Shown: positions 25,782 to 33,109 of the stretch, piece by piece
How positions within the stretch are numbered: the first letter of the stretch is position 1
Layout of the letters: every line of letters begins with the position of its first letter
The notes under the pieces: generated by a model
Seen by the model: the letters and a program-made list of their open reading frames with translations, nothing else
Told to the model about the DNA's origin: nothing
Databases searched by the model: none
DNA from: Photobacterium profundum
GTDB taxonomy: Bacteria > Pseudomonadota > Gammaproteobacteria > Enterobacterales > Vibrionaceae
Length of the DNA: 64,000 nt
Direction: 5' to 3'
Assembly: GCF_003026285.1 (NCBI RefSeq)
Contig: NZ_PYOD01000003.1
Span: 310,001 to 374,000 of the forward strand
Position numbers and translations under genes: made by a program

Positions 25782-27142
25782 TTAGATTTCATGTAGTAAG
25801 CCAGCAATCGATGATTTGATGCTGAGTCTTGTAAGAAACGTTTGCCATAGTGATCTGGCATACGGCTAGCATGAGACCAGCCCCCCTTAGAACGTAGAAT
25901 CGACTTTGCACTCTCAACCGCCCCCCTGTGGTTATTAGGGTTACGCTTTTGAAAAATAGCAACTTGTTTGGCTAATTCAGCATTAGCCCATGTGTGCCGA
26001 AGCATGTGGGGAGTTAGAGTGGGGATAGCACCAGCGTAATTCTCCGTATCACACAGGGCAGGGAAGTGCTTTTTAATTACGTCATAAGCGTCTTTCAGGA
26101 ACGAGAGTACGGAATGGTAGCTAATAGGCTGATCTCCACCACCTAAAAATAATCGACGGTGACGAGGACGCTGGGTTTTGCCTTTGTCAGTAAATCTAGC
26201 TTTTTCTATATATATGTGAATTAGTTTGTACAGGTCAGCAGGTAAAGGTACTTCTCTGGTTGCGTACTGATTCTTCAGTTCCGCCTCAACTGATGTCTCG
26301 AAGTCTTTATCATCAGCCACACGAACGTCTAGCGTATAACCATGTCCTGACACGTTTGGTCTAACCGAGTTAACCTCCAGCAACCTGACTTCACCTATGC
26401 GCAATCCCAGCCTTAACATCAACAGGCTCATAACATAATTACGGAGCTGAACATCAGAATCATCTCGGGGATTAAGTGTGTTGGGCTTCTGAGCAGTGCT
26501 AGGTCTAATAACTTGAATCAGGGCATTGACTTGAGATACGTCTAATGATTTGTACTGATCGTTATCCGCTGACCCAGATTTTTTTCTGGATACTGTCTTC
26601 ATAGAGTTATCCAGCATTGTTTGCAGTTCTTTGATTTCGAAATCAAGACTTAAACGCAGGGACTGTGCATAACGTTGGATGTCCTGAATATCACCGTCCA
26701 TTATTTTAGAACTGGCGTACCTAGAGATCAGATATTTCAGGAACAACCCGACATCTCGCAGTCTGGCTGACAATGTGCTGGGCAAAACGTTTAATGCTTC
26801 GATGGGTGTAGTTAGCTGAGCCACATTATCGAAATATATGCCGCCGTCCTTCATGAAATTTAGGAATGTGGGTATTTCTTCGATACATTGCTGAACGTTG
26901 TAATCGCTGTCTATAAAAGAGGCACAAAATGTTCGGCCATATTTTTGTTGCCAAAACGCATACCAAGACTGAATCGCTGTTGTGACCGCGCACTGGCGAC
27001 TGAATGAGCGATGGGTGTTCTTTTCACAGAAAAATAGGAACGGTAAGTACACAGGCAATGCTGTTCGTGTATCGAACAGTATTCGTCGGTTCTTCCCATC
27101 CTCAAATTTTAACGTCTCACCAGCGTAGTACATTAAATCCAT
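25772..27142 (-). CDS. Tyrosine recombinase (IntA-like), 456 aa
   Basis: First gene of the operon, with a full catalytic set: R248 in LGLRIGEVRLLEV, H379-M-L-R382 (TPHMLRHTW), H424 (GWSHASR) and Y432 (DHYGKRF). The N-terminal 200 residues form the SAM-like core-binding domain. ATG at 27142 (a second ATG at 27133 is possible). It starts a chain of six co-oriented, overlapping or abutting genes and is divergent from the DndB-like gene. It is the likely integrase that fixes the element boundaries. Confidence 0.88.
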   Translation of the reverse strand: MDLMYYAGETLKFEDGKNRRILFDTRTALPVYLPFLFFCEKNTHRSFSRQCAVTTAIQSWYAFWQQKYGRTFCASFIDSDYNVQQCIEEIPTFLNFMKDGGIYFDNVAQLTTPIEALNVLPSTLSARLRDVGLFLKYLISRYASSKIMDGDIQDIQRYAQSLRLSLDFEIKELQTMLDNSMKTVSRKKSGSADNDQYKSLDVSQVNALIQVIRPSTAQKPNTLNPRDDSDVQLRNYVMSLLMLRLGLRIGEVRLLEVNSVRPNVSGHGYTLDVRVADDKDFETSVEAELKNQYATREVPLPADLYKLIHIYIEKARFTDKGKTQRPRHRRLFLGGGDQPISYHSVLSFLKDAYDVIKKHFPALCDTENYAGAIPTLTPHMLRHTWANAELAKQVAIFQKRNPNNHRGAVESAKSILRSKGGWSHASRMPDHYGKRFLQDSASNHRLLAYYMKSKWM

Positions 27143-27180
27143 ATTGAGCTTACAGATATTAGAGTGTTGTAATGCCTTAT

Positions 27181-27209
27181 TATTGATCGGGCGCTGCGCC
27201 CGATCAATA
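27181..27209. promoter_or_regulatory. Perfect 29 bp palindrome between intA and the divergent gene
   Basis: Arms TATTGATCGGGCGC and GCGCCCGATCAATA are exact over 14 bp around a single T. It lies 39 bp upstream of the recombinase start and about 80 bp before the other gene. No T-tract follows, so it is not a normal terminator. It may be an operator or a recombinase-binding site. Confidence 0.6.
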
Positions 27210-27287
27210 CATTTCTGAATTAGAATAGAGTATAAGTGTGGTAATATAACGATAAGATTGATTGAATAACTTAAGGGTTGATTTTAA

Positions 27288-28469
27288 GTGACTGTTAAAA
27301 AAGCTTTTTTATCATTGTCTGGCATCGCAACAAATCAAAGGTATGGTGAGACAAAAAGTTTGTTGTGTTACATTTCAGCAATCGATCTTCCTTCATATTT
27401 TTCAGTATCTAGTGCGCCGAAGGGTCTAGAGTTAGCATTTGCAGAAGTTGCTAAGGGAAAGAATGAAAAGCGTGTTACGGCGTTGGTTGATAGCATCAAA
27501 GCTGGCTTGGGTTCAAATAGAGTAGAACCATTTTTAACAATAACAGCTGCGATTTCTGGTAAGAGTAACTTTTCATACACCAGCAGAAATAATACCGGGA
27601 GAATTACATATTCCGCTAAGCATGCATTTATTGTTGATGGAATACTTCCTACAGTTGCTATTCTCCGCGTACTTGGCTTTAAAAAAGCATTTTCGAGAGG
27701 TTTCGAAAATTCTGAGTTAATGCATGAAAATAGTCAGGAACGGCAACAGTTAAGTAGCCTAATGATCCCTATAACGGTATTATTTGATGATGAAAAATCC
27801 TTATCAGAAATCGATGTCGCTAATTTATGTAAAAGTTTAAACCTTCACTCTTTTCAATTGCATTCAACGCTTCTAGATCGGGGAAATACGCAGTCACCAC
27901 TCATTCAGTGTGTAGCTAAGCTTGCTGATGATCTGGCTTTTGATAGTTTAGGTGGAATGTCCAATAGCTCTAATCGAGTGACTAAATCAGACAGTTTTAT
28001 CACTACCCAATCTACAATGATCAGATTGTTGCTCGGGGCGGTCGGCGGAGCTTCAATTCAGGCTTCAACTCAAATAGCCCAAAAATTAAGTAACAACACA
28101 CCTATAGACTCTGAACTGCTAGAAAATGTTTATCCTTGTATAAAAGGGTTCTTAACTGCTTGGCTTGAAGGAGTAAAAGAAAAATTACGTCAAAACAGAG
28201 ATGGCTTTTATTATTCCACACAAGTATGGCAAGCCCTTGGTCTGGTTATTTATCATCTTCTGTTCGTATCAAAGTCTAACGATATCAATCAGTTCGCCAC
28301 AGCAGGACGTGTTTTAGGGGATCTTGACTATGCCCGAAATGCTTCGCATTGGGCTAATTGCAAAGCGATGACTAAAGATATCAATGGTGAGAATTACAAA
28401 AATGCAACCAAGGGAGGAAGAACCTTCCGAGAGGGAGTTGCTGAGTATTTTGTTTCAATTGTATGCTGA
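27288..28469 (+). CDS. DndB/DGQHR-like protein
   Basis: GTG at 27288. The 393-residue protein contains AKHAFIVDGILPTVAILRVLGFK (about residues 110-132), which resembles the DGQHR-type segment of DndB proteins but with DGILP in place of DGQHR, and ends with WANCKAMTKDINGENYKNATKG ... FREGVAEYF, similar to the DndB C-terminus. DndB is the regulator of the phosphorothioate DNA-modification system; no dndACDE is present here. A solitary relative in a mobile island could be a regulator or a defence protein. The family call is from memory and moderate. Confidence 0.5.
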   Translation: MTVKKAFLSLSGIATNQRYGETKSLLCYISAIDLPSYFSVSSAPKGLELAFAEVAKGKNEKRVTALVDSIKAGLGSNRVEPFLTITAAISGKSNFSYTSRNNTGRITYSAKHAFIVDGILPTVAILRVLGFKKAFSRGFENSELMHENSQERQQLSSLMIPITVLFDDEKSLSEIDVANLCKSLNLHSFQLHSTLLDRGNTQSPLIQCVAKLADDLAFDSLGGMSNSSNRVTKSDSFITTQSTMIRLLLGAVGGASIQASTQIAQKLSNNTPIDSELLENVYPCIKGFLTAWLEGVKEKLRQNRDGFYYSTQVWQALGLVIYHLLFVSKSNDINQFATAGRVLGDLDYARNASHWANCKAMTKDINGENYKNATKGGRTFREGVAEYFVSIVC

Positions 28470-28507
28470 GGTTTAAAATCTAATGTCGAACTCTGGGTTA
28501 CTTCTAA

Positions 28508-28690
28508 TGGGGTGAGCAATCGAGTGTAACCAACACTATTTACAGCATCGTACACACATTAGCGCCAACCAATGAAAACAACTCGAACCATTACGCAGAT
28601 ATGGTCAGCAAGTGGACGGGTATTCCTAAGAAATGCCTTAAACGATTTGCAAGTAGCTAAAGTGCTGCAAGCCATGGCACGCATAAAAGT
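28508..28690 (+). pseudogene. Decayed fragment resembling a phage virion structural/lytic protein
   Basis: The frame from 28508 encodes NTIYSIVHTLAPTNENNSNH and YADMVSKWTGIP, a pattern I associate with phage virion-associated structural or muralytic proteins (typically N-T-I-x-x-I-V-x-x-W-A-P-x-x-E-N). A frame change near 28620 is needed to continue into LNDLQVAKVLQAMARI. No intact start or domain remains. Confidence 0.4.
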
Positions 28691-28710
28691 CGGGCACAAT
28701 GGAAGATACT

Positions 28711-28800
28711 ATGAACATCGGCTTATCAAAAAAAAGTACCAAAACAGGTTTGATTCTTCTCGCCAGTGCTATAGCAGGGTTGGTAACGGGTAACCAATAA
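28711..28800 (+). CDS. 29-residue hydrophobic peptide next to phage debris
   Basis: ATG at 28711 to TAA 28798-28800 encodes MNIGLSKKSTKTGLILLASA followed by AGLVTGNQ, one membrane helix after a basic leader. Its place right after the structural-protein fragment suggests a truncated phage membrane or holin-like protein. No clear ribosome site. Confidence 0.35.
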   Translation: MNIGLSKKSTKTGLILLASAIAGLVTGNQ

Positions 28801-28871
28801 CTCGTTGATAGACTGTAACTGAATCAGGCGCACCGTTAATTGACCGTCATAAGTACTAGAAGAACATCCCG

Positions 28872-29304
28872 TCACGTCAGCCGTAGCCCCTTATAGTAAT
28901 AATCTTTCGCGGTAATCTTTCCCGTGAAAGTACACATGCCATTTATCGTAAGATTGACGTTAGTATCAATTGTCCACGTTGAAGCATCAGCTTCGTTTGT
29001 GTGTGTTCCAACCAATTTGTTGAGCGGTAAACTATCGTGGAGACCACAAGTGAACGCCTTTGAGGTTTAATTCGTTGTTGTTCTGCGAAAGTAAAGATAT
29101 TACCACTTGAAGCAGCAGCGATAACGTCATTCTTTAGGCTGGTATCTACAAGTATTACAGCGTCACTTGATTGATAAATACCGCTTAACTTTGGAGCTTC
29201 CTTTAGTACCGGTACTGCCGCTTGCTCATCAAATAAAACATATGTGCTAAGTTTGTCTGTCGGAATATATCTGTCGGAATATATCTGTCAATATATTCCG
29301 ACAT
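28872..29304 (-). pseudogene. Unknown gene broken by a tandem duplication and frameshifts
   Basis: From ATG at 29304 the sequence reads MSEYIDRYIPTD, then a direct duplication of about 14 bp (two copies of GATATATTCCGACA) shifts the frame; skipping one copy continues as LSTYVLFDEQAAVPVLKEAP and SDAVILVDTSLKND. At least one more frame change is needed to reach LVGTHTNEADASTWTIDTNV and GKITAKDYYYKGLRLT, with the stop at 28872. The end resembles a phage tail/decoration-type beta domain, but the family is unknown. Confidence 0.5.
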
Positions 29305-29353
29305 AGTTAATTCCCTAAGCACAAACAAAGTTGGTGCTTTGTAATACACAGAT

Positions 29354-29400
29354 ATTTTAAACTCTGCTGCAAACTGACCATTTGCAGCAGAGTTTAAAAT
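29354..29400. repeat. Perfect long hairpin, 20 bp arms
   Basis: Arms ATTTTAAACTCTGCTGCAAA and its exact complement flank a 7 bp loop CTGACCA. The stem ends AT-rich on both sides, so it could be a bidirectional terminator; the length and perfection also fit a phage packaging or replication signal. It lies in a 327 bp gene-free stretch outside the left dif-like site. Confidence 0.6.
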
Positions 29401-29629
29401 AGATGTTTATTACCTATTTTATGGTAAATAACACAATACTGTTAAATTGCATAATGTGAACCAAGTGGTCGTTCTATTTTATGAGTATGAATGAGGTCTA
29501 CGTTATAGTTTTACGACAAATTAGAGAAGGGACGTTATTCATAGGCGATTACCTCATTAAACATTTGATTTAAATGGGTTATATACCAATTCACAGCAAC
29601 TTCCATGAACTAGATTCTCCTTCTACTTT

Positions 29630-29657
29630 ATTTAACATAAGGTACATAATGCGTACT
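29630..29657. other. dif-like site, left boundary of the inovirus (attL)
   Basis: ATTTAACATAA (XerD-type arm), 6 bp GGTACA, TAATGCGTACT (XerC-type arm). In reverse it is close to Vibrio dif sites, with the XerD arm identical in all 11 bases. It overlaps the 3' end of the phage repressor gene. Confidence 0.75.
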
Positions 29658-29988
29658 GACGGACACCAATCCCAAACGCCATGAATCCAGTAATACCAAG
29701 GCTTAGGCGCTCAAATCCTTGGCTACTTAACTTTGCCGTGATGTCCTGCCATATCTGCTGGGCTTTATGAGTCTTAGCTTTATCAGCCGCAAGAAAGATC
29801 AATGCTTCGTGCACATCAATGTTTGAATTTTCAGCTAGAAAAATCGCTTCATTATCAGTGAGTTGTCTAGCTCCACTTCTAACATTACTCATCTTCTGCT
29901 TACTGATACCCAAATCATGCGCAATTTGTTTGTCTTGCACGTAGTTTTTAGCTTCTTTATAGGCATCTAACAGTTGATTTGCATACAT
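29632..29988 (-). CDS. Inovirus repressor, DUF3693-like helix-turn-helix protein
   Basis: 118 residues; helix-turn-helix over about residues 15-45 (YVQDKQIAHDLGISKQKMSNVRSG), then TDNEAIFLAENSNIDVHEAL as in DUF3693-type regulators of Vibrio filamentous phages. It is divergent from the replication gene with a 115 bp gap, the arrangement of a phage switch. The last codons (ALCTLC, stop) are encoded by the dif-like site, so the C-terminus depends on which host sequence the phage joined. Confidence 0.8.
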   Translation of the reverse strand: MYANQLLDAYKEAKNYVQDKQIAHDLGISKQKMSNVRSGARQLTDNEAIFLAENSNIDVHEALIFLAADKAKTHKAQQIWQDITAKLSSQGFERLSLGITGFMAFGIGVRQYALCTLC

Positions 29989-30103
29989 CGCATTACTCCT
30001 TTTTTTCCTAGTTTAGACCATTAGTATCCAAAAATCGTGTCTTGAGGTATCGATTCATCAGGACTACAGTATCCACAAATCGATACTCGCAAGGTTTAGA
30101 TAG

Positions 30104-32197
30104 ATGAATCACACGCCGTACTCAACCAAACAACAGTTAAGCAATCAGGCTTTTAACTACGCTCGTAGTCAATCGCTTAAGCTGACTGAAACAAAGACGT
30201 TACCTTGTCACGTTAAGTCTGGTTCAGTTCAAGTGATTATGCCTGAGTGTTATAACGTAGTTGCTTCAATCTTCACTGATGAGTTTGGTATCAATCCATT
30301 CTATGCCGCGCCCCAGCCTCACTTAGTCCCGTGTTTAGATGACAATTCACAGAAGACGTTTTGCACACCTGAAAAAAGTTGGGTTGTTCGCGCATTCGAT
30401 GCGTGTAAGTCACACCGAGAATTTGCACCGGTGATGACGCGTGCCTTCATCAACATGACGAAAAAAATTGATTACCTTGAAGCCGTTCGTGCTGTTGAGT
30501 CAGCGAACGAACGTCTAACCAAAATGGAATTTCGTTATACCTCAACCGATGAAGAACTGTGTGAGTTTGCAAAAGCCAAGTCTGCACATGTCATGCGTAA
30601 GGTTGCCGCCATTGATGACACACAAGCGGCCTTTGCTGTTGCGCGTGACATTCTGGCTGATTACGGCTTGGCGTTTCGTCCTGAGCTGGTTGAACAAAAA
30701 GAAAAAGATAACGAACTACAAAGTTTACTTAACCGCGCAACCAATGAACTTTGGTGGCGTCGTGCTTTACGTCAACGCAGTGCGTTAGAAATCGAACGTG
30801 TTGCCCGTGATTTAACGATTGTCCATAAACATGGCCAGTCTTACTGCTCGAACTTTTCGCTCCAACGTCGTCGCGTTCGTGACCAAGACAACTTATCCAT
30901 GATGCAAAACACCATTGCTTATGATGCTGAGGACGAATCGAACTGGTTCACGCTGAACGAACTGGCGGGAAAATCGATTTCTAATCCTGAAATTCGACGT
31001 GCTGAAATGTTTGTCCGTTTGAAGGGTTTCGAAAGTATTGCACAAGCGAATGATCATGTTGGGATGTTCTATACACCCACATGCCCTAGCCGCTTTCACT
31101 CTGTGGCAAGTAACAAGGTCAATCAGAAATGGTTAGATGCCGGGTGCCCGACAACCCAAAACGCACATGATTACATGACGTCGATGTTTGCTGATTTTCG
31201 CAAAGCGCTCGATAAAGCTGAGATTAAAGTGTACGGCTTACGTGTTGTTGAGCCTCATGCCGACGGTTGTCCTCACTGGCATCTGTTGTTCTTCATGGAA
31301 AAGCGTCATGAATCCACGGTGACAAGCCTCTTTAAAAAAGAAGCAATGAAGGATTCACCGAATGAAAAAGGCGCAAAGAAATACCGTTTCACATCTGAAA
31401 AAATCGATTGGTCAAAAGGCTCTGCGGTTGGCTACGTGGCTAAGTACCTGTCAAAGAATATCGATGGTAAACATATCGATTCTGACCGTTCAACCACGCT
31501 GGAAGGAACAGAAGCCGCTGAACGTGTTGTTACTTGGGCGCGTGTTAATCGCATTCGTCAGTTTCAATTTATTGGTGGTCCATCCGTTACCGTTTGGCGT
31601 GAACTTCGCCGAATTCGTCAAGATTTGAAAGAGGATGATGCTGTGTTTAACCGCCTTGATGAGGGTGAATGGCTCACTCTTGAAAATGTTCGTCGTGCTG
31701 CGGATTCTTCTGATTGGGAGGCTTTCTGCTTAGCGATGGGCGGTGTGTTCGTGCGTCGTAATGACCAAACCGTTAAGCCTGTTTATCAAGTGCCTACCAT
31801 CATGGAAAAGCTGATAGATGAGTTTGGCGAAGAGCATACAACCACCCTAGCCTCTAAAACCCGCTACGGGGACGATGCCAACACACGTGTGATTGGTGTG
31901 GTCTTCAAAGCTGCCTATCTTGCGACGCGTGGCCGTCAATGGAAGACCGAAAACAAAGAAAAATTCCTTCGTGGCACCAAGCGCATCATGACGGGTGTTA
32001 CTGACATCTTCGAGGTACTTGAACGCGAGGGAGAATACCAACGTATGGCTGATGAGCAATACGACCAGTACCAACAATATTTACAACGTGTCGATGAGCT
32101 TACGGCTTTTGCTTTTGATGAGTCGCAATGGCCTGCGTTCGTGGGCGCAGCCCATGACGTAGGTTATTTCGATTCATCCTTGGACTTGTGTCAATAA
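30104..32197 (+). CDS. Rolling-circle replication initiator, phage gpA/HUH type
   Basis: 697 residues. The metal-binding HUH motif is in DGCPHWHLLFF (about residue 391) and the tyrosine motif in AVGYVAKYLSKN (about residue 445), with two tyrosines spaced Y-x3-Y as in phage P2 gpA-type endonucleases. It nicks the double-strand origin and starts rolling-circle synthesis of phage DNA. ATG at 30104 has AAGGTTTAGAT upstream. First gene of the rightward phage operon; stop is 32 bp before the ssDNA-binding gene. Confidence 0.88.
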   Translation: MNHTPYSTKQQLSNQAFNYARSQSLKLTETKTLPCHVKSGSVQVIMPECYNVVASIFTDEFGINPFYAAPQPHLVPCLDDNSQKTFCTPEKSWVVRAFDACKSHREFAPVMTRAFINMTKKIDYLEAVRAVESANERLTKMEFRYTSTDEELCEFAKAKSAHVMRKVAAIDDTQAAFAVARDILADYGLAFRPELVEQKEKDNELQSLLNRATNELWWRRALRQRSALEIERVARDLTIVHKHGQSYCSNFSLQRRRVRDQDNLSMMQNTIAYDAEDESNWFTLNELAGKSISNPEIRRAEMFVRLKGFESIAQANDHVGMFYTPTCPSRFHSVASNKVNQKWLDAGCPTTQNAHDYMTSMFADFRKALDKAEIKVYGLRVVEPHADGCPHWHLLFFMEKRHESTVTSLFKKEAMKDSPNEKGAKKYRFTSEKIDWSKGSAVGYVAKYLSKNIDGKHIDSDRSTTLEGTEAAERVVTWARVNRIRQFQFIGGPSVTVWRELRRIRQDLKEDDAVFNRLDEGEWLTLENVRRAADSSDWEAFCLAMGGVFVRRNDQTVKPVYQVPTIMEKLIDEFGEEHTTTLASKTRYGDDANTRVIGVVFKAAYLATRGRQWKTENKEKFLRGTKRIMTGVTDIFEVLEREGEYQRMADEQYDQYQQYLQRVDELTAFAFDESQWPAFVGAAHDVGYFDSSLDLCQ

Positions 32198-32229
32198 CTG
32201 TCACCCCTTTTAAAAATTGGAGAACTCAC

Positions 32230-32559
32230 ATGATTATCAAAGGACGCATCAACGATGCTGACGATATCGAAAAGAAAACGAATACCAATGAGAAAACGGG
32301 TGAATCCCGCGACTCTGGCACAGTGAAACTGCAACTGTTTAACCCCTCAGAGGTGGTTGATTGCCGTATGTCCCCTGATGTGTGGGATTCGATGGGCGGT
32401 GGTGCTGATTTACAGAAAATTATCGATAAGAAAGTCGAGTTTAAGATCCAACACGTTGAACGTTCTTTTGCAGGTGATGGCGGTAAACACGTGAGCTTTT
32501 CAGGCTGGCATTTGTTGGCTGTTCCGTCACTTGAAAGCAAACCCACACAACAAGGCTAA
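32230..32559 (+). CDS. Phage single-stranded DNA-binding protein (gpV-like)
   Basis: ATG at 32230 (GGAG 10 bp upstream) is preferred to an upstream frame at 32188 overlapping the replication gene. 109 residues, beta-rich (MIIKGRINDADDIEK, GTVKLQLFNPSEVVDCRM), as in small OB-fold ssDNA-binding proteins. Its place directly after the initiator is that of filamentous-phage gene V, which coats the new single strands and sequesters them from conversion to duplex. Confidence 0.75.
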   Translation: MIIKGRINDADDIEKKTNTNEKTGESRDSGTVKLQLFNPSEVVDCRMSPDVWDSMGGGADLQKIIDKKVEFKIQHVERSFAGDGGKHVSFSGWHLLAVPSLESKPTQQG

Positions 32560-32562
32560 CCC

Positions 32563-32661
32563 ATGACTGACTTAAACCCCGAAGACATCACAAAGATTCT
32601 GTTCTGTGTGGGTCTGGTCATTTGCTTCGCCCTTGGGGCGATTAAAGGCGGTCAACGATGA
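32563..32661 (+). CDS. Small phage membrane protein (gVII/gIX-like)
   Basis: ATG 32563 to TGA 32659-32661, 32 residues: MTDLNPEDITKILFCVG, a single membrane helix, then GAIKGGQR. It starts 3 bp after the ssDNA-binding gene and overlaps the next gene by 4 bp (ATGA). Size, membrane helix and location match the minor coat proteins that cap the emerging end of filamentous virions. Confidence 0.6.
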   Translation: MTDLNPEDITKILFCVGLVICFALGAIKGGQR

Positions 32662-32765
32662 TTGAAATTGTTGCCTATCTGTTCGGGGCGTGGGGTTTAG
32701 GTTGGTGTTTTGGATTCTCGATTCTAGCGTACAAAAAATTCATTGAAACCACTTACACGGGGTAA
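32658..32765 (+). CDS. Small phage membrane protein (gIX/gVII-like)
   Basis: ATG 32658 overlaps the previous stop; 35 residues with one aromatic-rich membrane helix (IVAYLFGAWGLGWCFGFSIL) and a short basic tail. Two such tiny membrane proteins before the major coat gene is the standard filamentous-phage order. Confidence 0.6.
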   Translation: MIEIVAYLFGAWGLGWCFGFSILAYKKFIETTYTG

Positions 32766-32805
32766 GTGTTTCTTATTTCAAACCCTCAATAATGAGAACA
32801 ATATT

Positions 32806-33039
32806 ATGTCTACATTAAAAAATGCGTTAACTGTTCACCAAAATAAACTTATCGCTGCTGGCCTGATGGTTGTGTCGGGCTCTTCGTTTGCTGAAGGTAC
32901 TGGCGCGGCGGCTGCGTTTACGGCTGTTGGCGCTCAAGTCACTGAATACGAAGGTTACACATGGCCTGTCATTTTGGCAGTCACGGGTGCGTTTATCGGC
33001 ATCAAACTGTTCAAGAAATTCGTTAACAAAGCCGTTTAA
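32806..33039 (+). CDS. Major coat protein (pVIII-like)
   Basis: ATG at 32806 is chosen because it gives a typical precursor: basic KNALTVHQNKL, hydrophobic AAGLMVVSG, and a signal peptidase site after SSFA. The mature part starts EGTGAAAAFTAVGAQVTEYE, has one membrane helix and ends KKFVNKAV, the basic end that contacts DNA. 77 residues in total. A strong terminator follows, as expected after the most highly expressed phage gene. Confidence 0.85.
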   Translation: MSTLKNALTVHQNKLIAAGLMVVSGSSFAEGTGAAAAFTAVGAQVTEYEGYTWPVILAVTGAFIGIKLFKKFVNKAV

Positions 33040-33072
33040 TCGAATAACCCTATCACTGCGTTATTACATTCT

Positions 33073-33096
33073 GGGCGGCTTCGGTCGCCCTTTTTT
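33073..33096 (+). terminator. Rho-independent terminator after the coat gene
   Basis: GGGCG and CGCCC arms around GCTTCGGT, followed by six T. It lies 34 bp after the coat gene stop and separates the high-level coat transcript from the tip-protein genes. Confidence 0.85.
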
Positions 33097-33109
33097 ATGG
33101 GTTCGAGTT

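Noticed and set aside
21233..27142. Gamma-mobile-trio (GmtX-GmtY-GmtZ) island
   Set aside because: There are three large recombinase-fold genes followed by two small ones, not one small gene followed by two recombinases; order and sizes fit SE-type or Tn554-like elements better. Homology search would decide.
29420..29460. Possible dif-like site around TACTGTTAAAT
   Set aside because: Only one arm resembles an XerD site; the other arm has little similarity. The site at 29630-29657 is far better and overlaps the phage repressor end.
30549..30788. Second + strand frame within the replication gene, and similar frames at 31362-31628
   Set aside because: No ribosome site or family; entirely inside the replication initiator frame, which has HUH and Tyr motifs.
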